DNA of 64,000 nucleotides, taken from contig CAVTND010000008.1 of assembly GCA_963735955.1 (NCBI GenBank), forward strand, positions 1-64,000, given 5' to 3'. Below the pieces are notes generated by a model. That model worked only from the letters and a program-made list of their open reading frames with translations. It did no database searches and was not told where the DNA came from. Of this stretch, positions 27,149 through 35,513 are shown in pieces. The position numbers and the translations under genes were made by a program. How positions within the stretch are numbered: position 1 is the first letter of the stretch; every line of letters begins with the position of its first letter. The DNA comes from CAVTND01 sp963735955. GTDB taxonomy: Bacteria; Pseudomonadota; Gammaproteobacteria; Burkholderiales; Burkholderiaceae_F.

Positions 27149-27679
27149 ATGAAATGGCTCAAACGAATTGCGATCGGAGTGGTCCTGCTGGTCGCGGTCC
27201 TGCTCGCTGTCGGAATGGTGCTGCCATCCTCTTTCAAGGTCCAGCGCTCGGTTGAAATCGCCGCGGCCCCGTCCAAGGTGTATCCGCTGATCGCCAATCC
27301 GCGCGAGTGGAAGAACTGGTCAGTCTGGAATCGTCGCGATCCGGGGATGAAAATGGAATTCAGCGGCCCCGACAGCGGTGCCGGTGCGAAATGGTCCTGG
27401 CAGAGCAAGACCGAGGGCAACGGGACTATGGAATTCACCGCAGCAGTTCCGGATCAGCGTGTCGACTACTCCCTGCACTTCCCCGACTTGGACATGCGAT
27501 CGAAGGGTCAGTTGCAGCTACACGCAAGTGGAACCGGTACGCGGGTGACCTGGACCAACGAGGGCGATGTGGGCAACAACCCGGTGAACCGCTATTTCGC
27601 GGCGATGATGGATTCGATGGTCGGGCCGGACTTTCAGGCTGGTCTGTCCAACCTGAAAGCAATCGCCGAGCGAAACTGA
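27149..27679 (+). CDS. SRPBCC family (polyketide cyclase/START-like) membrane-anchored protein
   Basis: A 176-residue protein with one N-terminal membrane helix (residues 5–27) followed by a START-like lipid/ligand-binding fold: 'FKVQRSVEIAAAPSKVYPLIANPREWKNWSVW', 'MKMEFSGPDSGAGAKWSWQSK', 'GTRVTWTNEGDVGNNPVNRYFAAMMDSMVGPDFQAGLSNLKAIAE'. This is the common SRPBCC type with an N-terminal anchor and a helical C-terminus that closes the cavity. Ligand unknown. Confidence 0.86.
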   Translation: MKWLKRIAIGVVLLVAVLLAVGMVLPSSFKVQRSVEIAAAPSKVYPLIANPREWKNWSVWNRRDPGMKMEFSGPDSGAGAKWSWQSKTEGNGTMEFTAAVPDQRVDYSLHFPDLDMRSKGQLQLHASGTGTRVTWTNEGDVGNNPVNRYFAAMMDSMVGPDFQAGLSNLKAIAERN

Positions 27680-27751
27680 ACCCGGAAACACCTGGACGGG
27701 CGCACCCGGCCGGACCGACCCCGCGGCGAGCGCGCGACCCCCGTCGGTTGG

Positions 27752-27901
27752 TCAATCCGTCGTTTGCCGCTTCTTCGGCGCGTTGATCCAGACAATCTGG
27801 GAGTGGGTTCCCTTGGCGGCCTGATGGACTTTGGCCACATAGGCCTGATCGACGTCGTCCTCAGAGGCCTGGCCGGGCATTGCGCTGCACCCGGCCGCCA
27901 T
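27752..27901 (-). CDS. Short lipoprotein-like frame, uncertain
   Basis: A frame of 49 residues from ATG 27901 (or GTG 27904) beginning MAAGCSAMPGQASEDDVDQAY and ending in a basic APKKRQ segment. The Cys after MAAG would be a lipobox, but the signal upstream is too short unless the real start is further upstream in a frame hidden by an indel. Codon use fits the window. Treated as a possible small gene only. Confidence 0.3.
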   Translation of the reverse strand: MAAGCSAMPGQASEDDVDQAYVAKVHQAAKGTHSQIVWINAPKKRQTTD

Positions 27902-27980
27902 CACAATGGCGATTCGGCTGCCGCCGATCGGCGGGTTGGGGATGGCAAGGACGACATGCGGTGCGTGCGATGATGCTCTG

Positions 27981-28367
27981 ATGCATCGACCGCCTGTGCT
28001 TTGCCTGCTAGTTCTGCTTGCCCCTCTTGGGCACGCACCTGCCCTTGCCGCCGACAGCGGTTTTGGTCGGTTTGCAATTGAGGTGCGGGACAAGGGCGCC
28101 ACCGAGCGCTGTTTGAAGCTCGAGGCTGGACAGTCGATTCGCTACCGATTCAGCGCGACGAGCCCGGTTGATTTCAACATTCATTACCACCTCGGAGACG
28201 AGGTTCGCCAGCCGATCGAGCGCAAGGCAGTTCATGCGCTGGATGGTGTGTTTCGCGCCGAATCGACTCAGGATTACTGCCTGATGTGGGAACGGCGGGA
28301 ATCCGGCGGCGTCAGGATCAACGGCCGGATCGAACCGCGCCGAGCAGCGGCGACACGCTCGCCCTAG
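27981..28367 (+). CDS. Small secreted protein of unknown function
   Basis: A 128-residue protein from ATG 27981 with a signal peptide ('LCLLVLLAPLGHAPALA') and a compact beta-rich mature domain: 'RCLKLEAGQSIRYRFSATSPVDFNIHYHLGDEVRQP', 'FRAESTQDYCLMWERR'. Two Cys residues (in RCLKL and DYCLMW) could form a disulfide. The pattern resembles small periplasmic proteins with a GOLD/emp24-like sandwich, which I cannot confirm. It precedes the CYTH-CHAD gene by 50 bp on the same strand. Confidence 0.68.
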   Translation: MHRPPVLCLLVLLAPLGHAPALAADSGFGRFAIEVRDKGATERCLKLEAGQSIRYRFSATSPVDFNIHYHLGDEVRQPIERKAVHALDGVFRAESTQDYCLMWERRESGGVRINGRIEPRRAAATRSP

Positions 28368-28417
28368 CGCGCGGCGCACCACCCGCGCGGTGCTCCAGCC
28401 AATGGTCGTATCAATCC

Positions 28418-29968
28418 ATGACCGAAGAGATCGAACTCAAACTTTCTGTTGCCGCGTCCGACATCAACCGCATTCGGCGTCGCGCGGTGCTGACCGGGGT
28501 CGAGCCCCAAGTGAAGCACTTGATGGCGAGCTACTTCGATACCGCAGATCACTTGTTGCGAACACGCGGACTGGGCCTGCGCCTGCGCCGGGAAGGCAAG
28601 CGCTGGGTCCAAACGCTCAAGGCAGGTCCGGCGACGGGCAGCTCGCTGACGAAGCGAAGCGAGTGGGAGTCGGCGGCGCGCCTGGTGCAAGCCCGGCCGC
28701 AGATCGATCTGTCGCTGTTGCGCGGATCTCCGTTGCCGCGTCTGTTGGCGCGGCGCGGTGGAGTCTCGGCACTGACCCCGGTGTTTCAGACGCGCGTGGT
28801 GCGCACGACCTGGATGCTCGACTACAGGGGCGCGCAGGTCGAAGTGGCGCTCGATGTCGGCGCACTGGTCGCGCGGCGAGGCGGCCGGCGTCTGGTTGAG
28901 CCAATCAGCGAGCTCGAAATAGAGCTCAAGTCAGGCAAGCCCGCGCGCTTGCTGGAACTGGCGATCGAACTGGTCGGACACGGACGCGACTCGGCCACGT
29001 TGCTTCCGCTTGCGCGCAGCAAGGCCGAGCGTGGCTATGCACTGGCGCTCGGTGAGAGCGCGCCGACGGCGAAGGCAAGCGCCGGGGGATTCCGGGAAAG
29101 CGTCACGCCGGACATGCGAACGACCGAGGTTCTGCGTGCCGTGATCGCACACGGAGTCGCTGTCGTCGTCGCCAATGCCGAGGCGGTGCGTGGGACTTAT
29201 GAGCCCGAACACATACACCAGGCGCGCGTTGCACTGCGGCGCATGCGTTCGGCGGCGCGATTGCTTGATCGCCAGCAACGCGACCTGCGACCGAAGCTAA
29301 CTGTCGAGCTGCGTTGGATGACGCAGGCCATCAATGCCGCACGCGACTGGGACGTGCTGGTCGATTCAACGCTGCCGGCCTGGTCGGAGTCAGCGGCGGG
29401 AAACTCCGCGCACGCCCAACGCTTGCTCATCTCGGCGGGCCGACGGCGCGAAGCCGCACGCGCCGCTGCCGTGGCAGCTTTGTCGTCACACCGCTATGCC
29501 CGAGCGGTGCTTGGATTGCAACGGTGGAGCTTGTCGACGCCGACGTCGGGCCCGGCCTTGCCGAAGTTCGCGCCGCGCGCTCTGGGCCGTGCCCACGCCC
29601 GGCTGTTTGAAGCGGCCCGATTTCTGACTGCCTCGTCGCCTGAAAGAAGACATCGCGTGCGCATCCTTGCCAAACGTCTGCGCTATGCGCTCGATGTGCT
29701 TGGGGCGGCCCTTCCTTCGGAGGCAGTCGCCGACTACTTGAACCGGCTCGCGAATCTGCAGGACGAACTCGGCGCCTTGAACGATCTGGTGGTTGCACAG
29801 CAACTCATCGCCGCGATTGGCTCGTCTTCTGACTTTGCTGGATTGATGCGCCCGTGGGCGACGGCCAAAACTGCAGATCTGCTGGCTCTGGCGGAACAGC
29901 GACTCGCCGCGCTCTATGCGACGACCGCTCCCTGGGCCCCGGAGGTACAACCTAGCGCAGGCGCGTAG
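28418..29968 (+). CDS. CYTH and CHAD domain protein (inorganic triphosphatase YgiF-like)
   Basis: A 516-residue two-domain protein. The N-terminal CYTH domain (about 1–205) opens with the EIELKL signature at residues 4–9 and has 'YFDTADHLLRTRGLGLRLRREG', 'WVQTLKAG', and 'ISELEIELKSG', the acidic/basic tunnel residues for triphosphate hydrolysis. The C-terminal CHAD domain (about 225–500) has conserved histidines and arginines: 'HIHQARVALRRMRSAARLL' and 'HRVRILAKRLRYALDVL'; CHAD domains bind polyphosphate. Together they fit a tripolyphosphatase or polyphosphate-associated enzyme in the cytoplasm. It converges on the surface-fibre cluster, overlapping by 17 bases. Start chosen at ATG 28418 because homology begins there. 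Confidence 0.91.
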   Translation: MTEEIELKLSVAASDINRIRRRAVLTGVEPQVKHLMASYFDTADHLLRTRGLGLRLRREGKRWVQTLKAGPATGSSLTKRSEWESAARLVQARPQIDLSLLRGSPLPRLLARRGGVSALTPVFQTRVVRTTWMLDYRGAQVEVALDVGALVARRGGRRLVEPISELEIELKSGKPARLLELAIELVGHGRDSATLLPLARSKAERGYALALGESAPTAKASAGGFRESVTPDMRTTEVLRAVIAHGVAVVVANAEAVRGTYEPEHIHQARVALRRMRSAARLLDRQQRDLRPKLTVELRWMTQAINAARDWDVLVDSTLPAWSESAAGNSAHAQRLLISAGRRREAARAAAVAALSSHRYARAVLGLQRWSLSTPTSGPALPKFAPRALGRAHARLFEAARFLTASSPERRHRVRILAKRLRYALDVLGAALPSEAVADYLNRLANLQDELGALNDLVVAQQLIAAIGSSSDFAGLMRPWATAKTADLLALAEQRLAALYATTAPWAPEVQPSAGA

Positions 29969-31967
29969 CCCCGATGTCCACGTTGACGGTGTCGCGCACT
30001 GGCACCTCGACTTCAATGCGCCCTTCGTTGACCAACATCCAGGGCAACGGAAGGTTGTCCGGCATCACGGTGATCACGTGTCGACCCGACGCAACCGAAG
30101 GAAACTCGAATCGACCTTGACCGTCCGTACGAACCGAATAGCGGCCGTCAATGATCACAGTCACATTCGCGGCGCCTTGCTCGCCGGCCGCGAAGCGCCC
30201 GTCGTCATTGGTGTCGAGGAAGACCACACCCGAGATCCGCCCGGCCCCTCCTCCGATCAATCCGCCGAGCGGCGGCGCCATACTTCCGGCGCGGGTCTCG
30301 TAGCGCAGGATGACAAATGCGCCGCGGTCGTTGATCTTTTCCGCGGTCAGCTGAGTGAGCGTGTCGATCTGCGAGGTGACCAGCAATGGCACCTGGGAAC
30401 GCGTCTGGCTGCGATACAGCGTGCCGATCAACTGCAGCTCCGGCAGGAAGCGCCAGGTGATGGCGAGATTGCCGTTCAGCGTCGTCGGTTGCGCCTCGCC
30501 GGTGCTGCTGGTCCATTGAGCGTTGATATCGATCGACAGATTGGTGGCGATGTCACCGCCGCCGAACACCGCGAGGCCGAACTGGTTCGAACTCAGGTTG
30601 AGGTCGCTATAGCGGCCAACCAGTACTGTGGTGTTTAATCGGGTACCCGCGGGCATGTTCCAGGTCTGATTGGCAGTTAGCGCGATGTCGCGCTTCGGCG
30701 AATTTTCCGCGACCGAGACTTGGGTTCGACTGACCAGGGCCGGCAAGGTGTTCTCGACATAGGCAAATGCCGACCACGCGTTGCTGCCATCAAAGCGCGC
30801 ACTGCCACCGCCGCCGATCCCGAGGTCCTGCCAGACCTGGTAACGGGCGCTGCCGGAGACAAAGGTGCTGGGTTCGAAGTCGCTGCCGTTGAGTGGTGCG
30901 GCGTAGTCGATGTATGCATCCCACAACCACTGGCGGCTACCGTAGTTGACGCGGTAATAGGCGCCGCGCGCGTTGCTTCCGACCGGCTGATTGCCCCAGG
31001 CGAGCCCGCGCCCGAGGTAGAACGCTCCGAAGCCATGGCCAAAGCGGCCGTCCTGGATGTAGCCGTCAGCCCATGCGCCCTGTTGGTTGCCGGTGAAACT
31101 GTTGTTGCTGCCGAGCGCATTGAATTGATACCGGTGCGTCGCGTCCTGCCATGCGGCGGATCCGAACCACGAGCGCGACGAAAATTGAGTTGCTTCGTCC
31201 TCAGGCTGCCAGGGACTCGTGACCTCGCGGGCACCGAAGTACTGAAGTCCTGCTGACCAGTTGCGTGTCAACGCCCACTGACCACCGGCGGTGGTCATGG
31301 TGCCGCCGAGCCGCCGGAATCCCGGTACGTAGATCCCGGTGTAGACCCCGGGCTCGCCCACTCCGGCAGTCAGTTGCGTGCCATCCGGATTGCGCCATTC
31401 AGTTGAAGCACCCAACAATGGCGAAGTCGGCAGGAACCAGCGCGGCTGGAAGCGCGCGAGATCAATCGACGGCGAGTTCAGGTTGCCAGCGCCATTGGTA
31501 GCGCGCCAACCGCCATCAAACGGCACGTCGCGCTGCCACAGCGTCGCAATCGATGAGTCTTGAGTGTCGCCGAACACGCCCTCGAAGCTCAACGCACCAT
31601 ACAGTGGCGTCGCGACGAAGGCACCGATGCCGACACCGGCCCTCGAATCCGTCGTGCCGTTACGCGTCAACCGCGAGTAGATACCGTCAAGCCGAAGCCC
31701 TCGCGGCAGTCCGTCGGCGTTGCGCGCCGGAATATCACCGGTCCAGACATCGGGCTCGAGTTGTCCACCCTCGATCAACTGATCGTCGTAGGGTGGGGCG
31801 TCGTTCGTGCCGTTCTTTCCGTTCTTGCCGGTCGCGGACTCGAGCGCGTCTCCGTTTCCGCTTTTGGTTCCATTCGAAGCAGGCGCAACCACACTCTGCG
31901 CTGCAACCGGCGCGGCAGACGCAGCGCTGGCGATCAGGAGCAGCCAGGCTGCTGCGCTGCGCCGCAT
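29952..31967 (-). CDS. Large outer-membrane barrel protein with C-terminal SdrD-B-like domain; candidate usher/secretion pore
   Basis: A 671-residue secreted protein (signal about residues 1–23). Residues 70–570 form repeated short amphipathic strands with frequent aromatic and Gly residues ('GVGIGAFVATPLYGALSFEGVFG', 'YRVNYGSRQWLWDAYIDYAAPLNG', 'LAITWRFLPELQLIGTLYR'), as in a large transmembrane beta-barrel. Residues about 575–640 are an SdrD-B/carboxypeptidase-regulatory-like Ig fold ('GVVFLDTNDDGRFAAGEQG', 'SVRTDGQGRFEFPSVASGRHVITV') similar to the C-terminal domain of fimbrial ushers. Directly upstream is a PapD-like chaperone and two paralogous secreted subunit-like proteins, so an usher-like assembly platform is inferred; I see no classic usher N-domain or plug signature. 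CYTH-CHAD gene overlaps its 3' end by 17 bases. Confidence 0.72.
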   Translation of the reverse strand: MRRSAAAWLLLIASAASAAPVAAQSVVAPASNGTKSGNGDALESATGKNGKNGTNDAPPYDDQLIEGGQLEPDVWTGDIPARNADGLPRGLRLDGIYSRLTRNGTTDSRAGVGIGAFVATPLYGALSFEGVFGDTQDSSIATLWQRDVPFDGGWRATNGAGNLNSPSIDLARFQPRWFLPTSPLLGASTEWRNPDGTQLTAGVGEPGVYTGIYVPGFRRLGGTMTTAGGQWALTRNWSAGLQYFGAREVTSPWQPEDEATQFSSRSWFGSAAWQDATHRYQFNALGSNNSFTGNQQGAWADGYIQDGRFGHGFGAFYLGRGLAWGNQPVGSNARGAYYRVNYGSRQWLWDAYIDYAAPLNGSDFEPSTFVSGSARYQVWQDLGIGGGGSARFDGSNAWSAFAYVENTLPALVSRTQVSVAENSPKRDIALTANQTWNMPAGTRLNTTVLVGRYSDLNLSSNQFGLAVFGGGDIATNLSIDINAQWTSSTGEAQPTTLNGNLAITWRFLPELQLIGTLYRSQTRSQVPLLVTSQIDTLTQLTAEKINDRGAFVILRYETRAGSMAPPLGGLIGGGAGRISGVVFLDTNDDGRFAAGEQGAANVTVIIDGRYSVRTDGQGRFEFPSVASGRHVITVMPDNLPLPWMLVNEGRIEVEVPVRDTVNVDIGATRLR

Positions 31968-31973
31968 CGCGCC

Positions 31974-32798
31974 TTACTCGAAGCGATGCTCGAACGGCAC
32001 GCGTGCGCCCGTCCATTCGAGGGTGCCGCGTACCGTCGCGGGCAGCGACACGTCGATCCGCTCGTTGTTGCTCGACTGCGCCGAAAGCTCGAGCAAACGA
32101 GTTTCTCCTGGAAGGATCGGGAATGTGGACGGTGCGAAATCGAGTTCGCGACCTTGCGCATCGGTGCCGGTCAGGAATCCGCCGATGCGGCCGTGTGCAT
32201 TTCCGGTATTGCGAACCAGCAGTGTTGGAACCCGCTTGCCGGCCAACGTGGCAACCTCCGCCTTGAGGATTTCGAGTTTGGGCGCCGCGTCGCCGACGGC
32301 CGCATAGACGATGACGCCGATGCGACCGCGCACGGGAATCTTGAATGCGCCGCCGCCGGCCACTGCCGGCTCATCGCCTTCGATCATCAGGGCGAACCGG
32401 CATTCGCCGGCCGGTGCATCGTCCGGGGGAGAGATTTCGAAGCGGAAACGAACCCGCGAGCCGCCCGGAATCACCAGCTCGTTGCGTTCAATTGCTACCC
32501 ACGGCCGGCAGCTGCCCGGCCGAAGATCGTCGTGAAACGTGACGCTGGTGTCCGTGCCGAGCGACCAGTCCGCAGTGCGTATCCGATAGCGTGCTGGCTG
32601 CGATCCGGCGTTGGAGATCTCGACGACGTGGCGTGCGCGGACTCCCGGCGCCGCGGTGATCTCGAAGCGCGGTGGCGACACGATAGCGTTGAAGCCCTGG
32701 GCTGATGCTGAAGTCATGCAGCACAGCCAAGTCAAGGCGGCGAGCGCAAAGGTTGAAGTGCGAGTCAGGGTCACGGCGTCAGTCGATGTCGATCTCAA
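31974..32798 (-). CDS. Fimbrial/pilus-type periplasmic chaperone (PapD-like)
   Basis: A 274-residue secreted protein (signal to about residue 34, cleavage near ASAQG) with two Ig-like halves. The N-terminal domain shows 'IVSPPRFEITAAPGVRARHVVEISNAGSQPARYRI' and 'WSLGTD', and the boundary 'VIPGGSRVRFRFEISPPDDAPAGECRFALMIEG' is the FimC/PapD-like G1 region; the C-terminal half has 'LVRNTGNAHGRIGGFL' and 'FPILPGETRLLEL'. Such chaperones donate a strand to unfolded pilin subunits. Its stop is six bases before the barrel gene and its start overlaps the 155-residue gene by 20 bases, so the whole cluster is one operon. Confidence 0.8.
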   Translation of the reverse strand: MRSTSTDAVTLTRTSTFALAALTWLCCMTSASAQGFNAIVSPPRFEITAAPGVRARHVVEISNAGSQPARYRIRTADWSLGTDTSVTFHDDLRPGSCRPWVAIERNELVIPGGSRVRFRFEISPPDDAPAGECRFALMIEGDEPAVAGGGAFKIPVRGRIGVIVYAAVGDAAPKLEILKAEVATLAGKRVPTLLVRNTGNAHGRIGGFLTGTDAQGRELDFAPSTFPILPGETRLLELSAQSSNNERIDVSLPATVRGTLEWTGARVPFEHRFE

Positions 32799-33246
32799 AG
32801 TGAAAGTTCAGTCGGTGGCCACTGCTCAGCCGGGTGCCGTCGGTTTCGATCCTCAGGACCAGAGTCTCGTCGAGCACCGGCGTGGTGATCGGTCCGGCGT
32901 AGACCAGCGCGCGTTGGCCCGACACGAGTTGCCCCGGCAGCAGGCGCCCCTGGGTCGTCCAGCTGGAGCGGACCTGTCCATGCGACTGCTCGGGCAGGAC
33001 CAGGAACAGGCGGCCACTGCGCTTCAGCCACGGTGCGAGGTTGAGTCTCACCTGCACGGTCGTCGCTCCTTCGACCGTGTTGTCGCCGCCGCGCGATGGC
33101 GCCAACTGGCGCCACCGCAGAGTGGCCGAGCTTTCCTGCGGAATAGTCGCGCTGTCGTCGACTCGAAAGGTCGCCGCAGCGACGCCGTCAGTTGAGAGGG
33201 TTACCCAGACGAGCACACCGGCCGCAAGCAGAATACGGAGGCTCAT
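32779..33246 (-). CDS. Secreted protein of unknown function in the chaperone/barrel cluster
   Basis: A 155-residue protein from ATG 33246 (MSLRILLAAGVLVW) with a signal peptide ending near DGVAA. The mature part is beta-rich: 'TFRVDDSATIPQESSATLRWRQLAPSRGGDNTVEGATTVQVRLNLAPWLKRSGRLFLVLPEQ', then 'LVLRIETDGTRLSSGHRLNFHFEID'. Its ATG overlaps the stop of the upstream subunit gene (ATGA). It could be a minor subunit, a tip protein or a second accessory chaperone. No named family recognised. Confidence 0.7.
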   Translation of the reverse strand: MSLRILLAAGVLVWVTLSTDGVAAATFRVDDSATIPQESSATLRWRQLAPSRGGDNTVEGATTVQVRLNLAPWLKRSGRLFLVLPEQSHGQVRSSWTTQGRLLPGQLVSGQRALVYAGPITTPVLDETLVLRIETDGTRLSSGHRLNFHFEIDID

Positions 33247-33881
33247 GGTGCGGTCAACGTATACGTCACGGTGCCGGTGAACGTGCCAGCGGGAACTACC
33301 GCGGTGTTGCGATACGAGAAGGTCTGGCAACTCTCAGCCCACTGATTGCGATTGATGGTGCCGATGGTCTGTGTGCCGCCGGTGAAACTTCCCGCCGGAA
33401 ACGGCTGCGCGCCGGTGTCGCCGATGCCACTGCTGGTCCACTGAATCTGCGTGAACGGAATCGCGTCGCCCCCGGCATTGGTTAGGGGGGTCGACGATGT
33501 GGCCGTCAGCGTGGCACCCGCACCGGCGGCCGTATTGGTGATCCGGTAAAACCCGCCGACGTACAGTTGGCCAGCGCTGCAGAACGTGAAGTTGTCGTAA
33601 AAGCTGTTGGTGGCGCCGGTGTTCGACGCCATAGCCTGCGCCGTTCCGCTGCCGACAGCAGCCGCGGGAACGTTGACCGAAACGACGTTGACGGTCGGGT
33701 TGGCGGCCGGAGTGCCACCGGAGTTATACAAGCCGGTGAACGAACCGACCCCGATCTGCAAGTAGATCACACGGGGACTGCCGGCGCTGATGTTGACGGT
33801 GAACGCGTTTGCGTTTACCGCCGCAAGGCTGCCCACGCCACCGAAGACGAGCCCAAGTATTCCGGTTCGAAGTCGATGCAT
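33243..33881 (-). CDS. Secreted structural-subunit-like protein 2
   Basis: A 212-residue exported protein (signal 1–26, ending VNANA). It is a paralogue of the 192-residue protein encoded just upstream: shared blocks are 'RVIYLQIGVGSF' versus 'KFVFLQVGTGTF', 'VSVNVPAAAVGSGTA' versus 'VDFAVPAASVGNSTA', 'DAIPFTQI' versus 'DTIPWTQI', and the C-terminal 'FTGTVTYTLTAP' versus 'YTGQVTYTATTP'. The Ala/Gly/Thr/Ser-rich beta pattern and chaperone in the same operon fit a fibre subunit. Two Cys (FTFCSAG and ESCQTF) may form a disulfide. Four-base overlap with the next gene. Confidence 0.72.
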   Translation of the reverse strand: MHRLRTGILGLVFGGVGSLAAVNANAFTVNISAGSPRVIYLQIGVGSFTGLYNSGGTPAANPTVNVVSVNVPAAAVGSGTAQAMASNTGATNSFYDNFTFCSAGQLYVGGFYRITNTAAGAGATLTATSSTPLTNAGGDAIPFTQIQWTSSGIGDTGAQPFPAGSFTGGTQTIGTINRNQWAESCQTFSYRNTAVVPAGTFTGTVTYTLTAP

Positions 33882-33947
33882 GCCGTACCCGCGGGTCCCC
33901 GTGAGTGCACGCGCCGCGGCTGCGCCGGCGCGTGCGTTCGCGGGAGC

Positions 33948-34526
33948 TTACGGTGTGGTCGCCGTGTACGTCACCTGGCCGGTATACGCACCCGAGGCCG
34001 GTGTGACCGAGTTCAGGTACGAGTACGTCCAGGTGCCGTTGACGTTGACGACCTTGCCAGAGGCCGTATATGTAGTCGTGGCACCATTGATCGCCGGATG
34101 TGTTGCGCCACCGGTTACGGCGACGGCAATCTGGGTCCACGGAATCGTGTCGGCGCCACTCAACAAGTTCGGGTTGCCGGAAACCGCCCCGAGTGTCATG
34201 TTGCCGTTGTTGCCGACGACGCGCACAGTCACGGCACCGCCGGTCAGGTTGCCGCCCGTCCCGGCGACCGCCGTGCTGTTACCGACGCTCGCGGCCGGGA
34301 CGGCGAAGTCGACAGTGTCGATCGTTCCGTTCGCCGCCAGAAACGTTCCGGTGCCGACCTGCAGAAACACGAACTTCGGAATCGTCACCGAAAAGTTGAC
34401 CCGGGCCGATGCGGTGATGTTTGCACCGACGCCGGTCGTAAAATTCGATTCGGCCTGAGCTGCGAACGGTACCGCCAGCGCTCCAGCAACCGCGGCGGCG
34501 AGGATCGTGGTGCGATTGTGTTTCAT
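33948..34526 (-). CDS. Secreted structural-subunit-like protein 1 (first gene of the surface-fibre operon)
   Basis: A 192-residue exported protein with signal MKHNRTTILAAAVAGALAVPFAAQA, preceded by AGGAGAACTG before the ATG. The mature chain is poor in charge and rich in Thr/Val/Gly/Ala with repeating strands, no Cys, and ends in 'GQVTYTATTP'. It is paralogous with the 212-residue protein 66 bases downstream. As the first gene with the best ribosome site it may be the major subunit. The N-terminal 'FTTGVGANITASARVNFSVTI' could be a donor strand; this is inference. Confidence 0.74.
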   Translation of the reverse strand: MKHNRTTILAAAVAGALAVPFAAQAESNFTTGVGANITASARVNFSVTIPKFVFLQVGTGTFLAANGTIDTVDFAVPAASVGNSTAVAGTGGNLTGGAVTVRVVGNNGNMTLGAVSGNPNLLSGADTIPWTQIAVAVTGGATHPAINGATTTYTASGKVVNVNGTWTYSYLNSVTPASGAYTGQVTYTATTP

Positions 34527-35073
34527 CAGTTCTCCTGGCGGGGCTTGGCCCTGGGCTAGTGCTCTTCGATTCGACGGTCAGCCTTACAAGTGCCGGGACT
34601 GACCGCCATCAATGTCGTGGAGGCCATCCGGCCCCATGAACGGAGTGCATCGTACCGAGTACGCGGTATCCGGAAGGGCTGAAATGGCGGCTGCGCTTGC
34701 TCCATTTCAGTGTGGTCCGGTCCTGATCGGCACGATTAGCACGACAAACGCAGCCACCTCGTTGTTTGGTCCGATCCAGCGGACCGCGGGATGCTTGAGC
34801 GTCGGCCGATGAGCACTTGAGTGGCTGTTGACGGCCTCGGCTGCGACCAATTCTTTCCGCACGCCGGTGTACGTGAACCCGCACTTCGGTTGGTCGATTT
34901 CCTGATTCTTCGTCACTGCCGACGAACGGTTTGCCGCTCGTCGGGCGCCGCATGCCTCGCGCGTGTGCTTGCTCAAGAAAAGCGCCGGCGATTCCGTTAC
35001 CTCGGGAGATTGCAGGCCGCGCAATTGCGGTGTCATTGCCTGACCTTACAGAACGGATTCGACGCTCCTCATC
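34527..35073. other. Intergenic region between the divergent surface-fibre and pilus operons
   Basis: About 550 bp. Both operons must be started here, since they point away from each other. Short frames exist on both strands, including 34707–35036 minus, but none has a convincing ribosome site, codon bias or protein-like composition. I see no clear terminator, repeat or RNA structure. Promoter elements are not obvious enough to mark. Confidence 0.5.
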
Positions 35074-35513
35074 ATGTTGCACGCCGTACCTTCCGCATCC
35101 GCGCGCGGCTTCACGCTGATTGAGGCACTGATTGTTGTGACCATGCTCAGCATCCTGGCGGCGATCGCGATTCCCAATTACTCGCGCTACGTGACGCGCG
35201 GGCAACTGGTCGAGGCGACCAACGCGCTTGGCGAGTTTCGCGTGCGCATGGAGCAGTTCTATCAGGATAACCGCAGCTATCAGAACGCGGGCGGTGGCTG
35301 TGGCGCCGCGGTCCCGGCCAGCCTCTCGAACTTTGCCGTGACCTGTGCGATCGCGGCGGCAGGTCAGGCATACACGGCGACCGCCACAGGCGCGGCAAAC
35401 ACGCTGGCTTTGTCTACACGATTGATCAAGCCAATGTGCGGGCGACCACAGCCCTGCCTGCACATTGGGGAAGCCTGCCGGCCGACGCGGCCACTCGATG
35501 GGTGACGCGATGA
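35074..35513 (+). CDS. pilE: Type IV pilin PilE, single-base deletion near the C-terminus
   Basis: Prepilin of 146 residues once corrected. The leader SARG is cut before FTLIEALIVV, with the conserved Glu5, followed by the hydrophobic assembly helix and 'RVRMEQFYQDNRSYQNAGGGCGAAVP', typical of betaproteobacterial PilE with its disulfide loop. The given frame leaves homology after about 35405. Restoring one G (ctggc to ctgggc) gives 'GFVYTIDQANVRATTALPAHWGSLP' and a stop TGA at 35511–35513, which then overlaps the fimT ATG in the ATGA style used throughout this operon. Location at the head of the minor pilin cluster instead of its end is slightly unusual. Confidence 0.87.

Noticed and set aside
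34612..35036. Short frames on both strands in the region before pilE
   Set aside because: No ribosome site, no codon bias and no recognisable protein composition.
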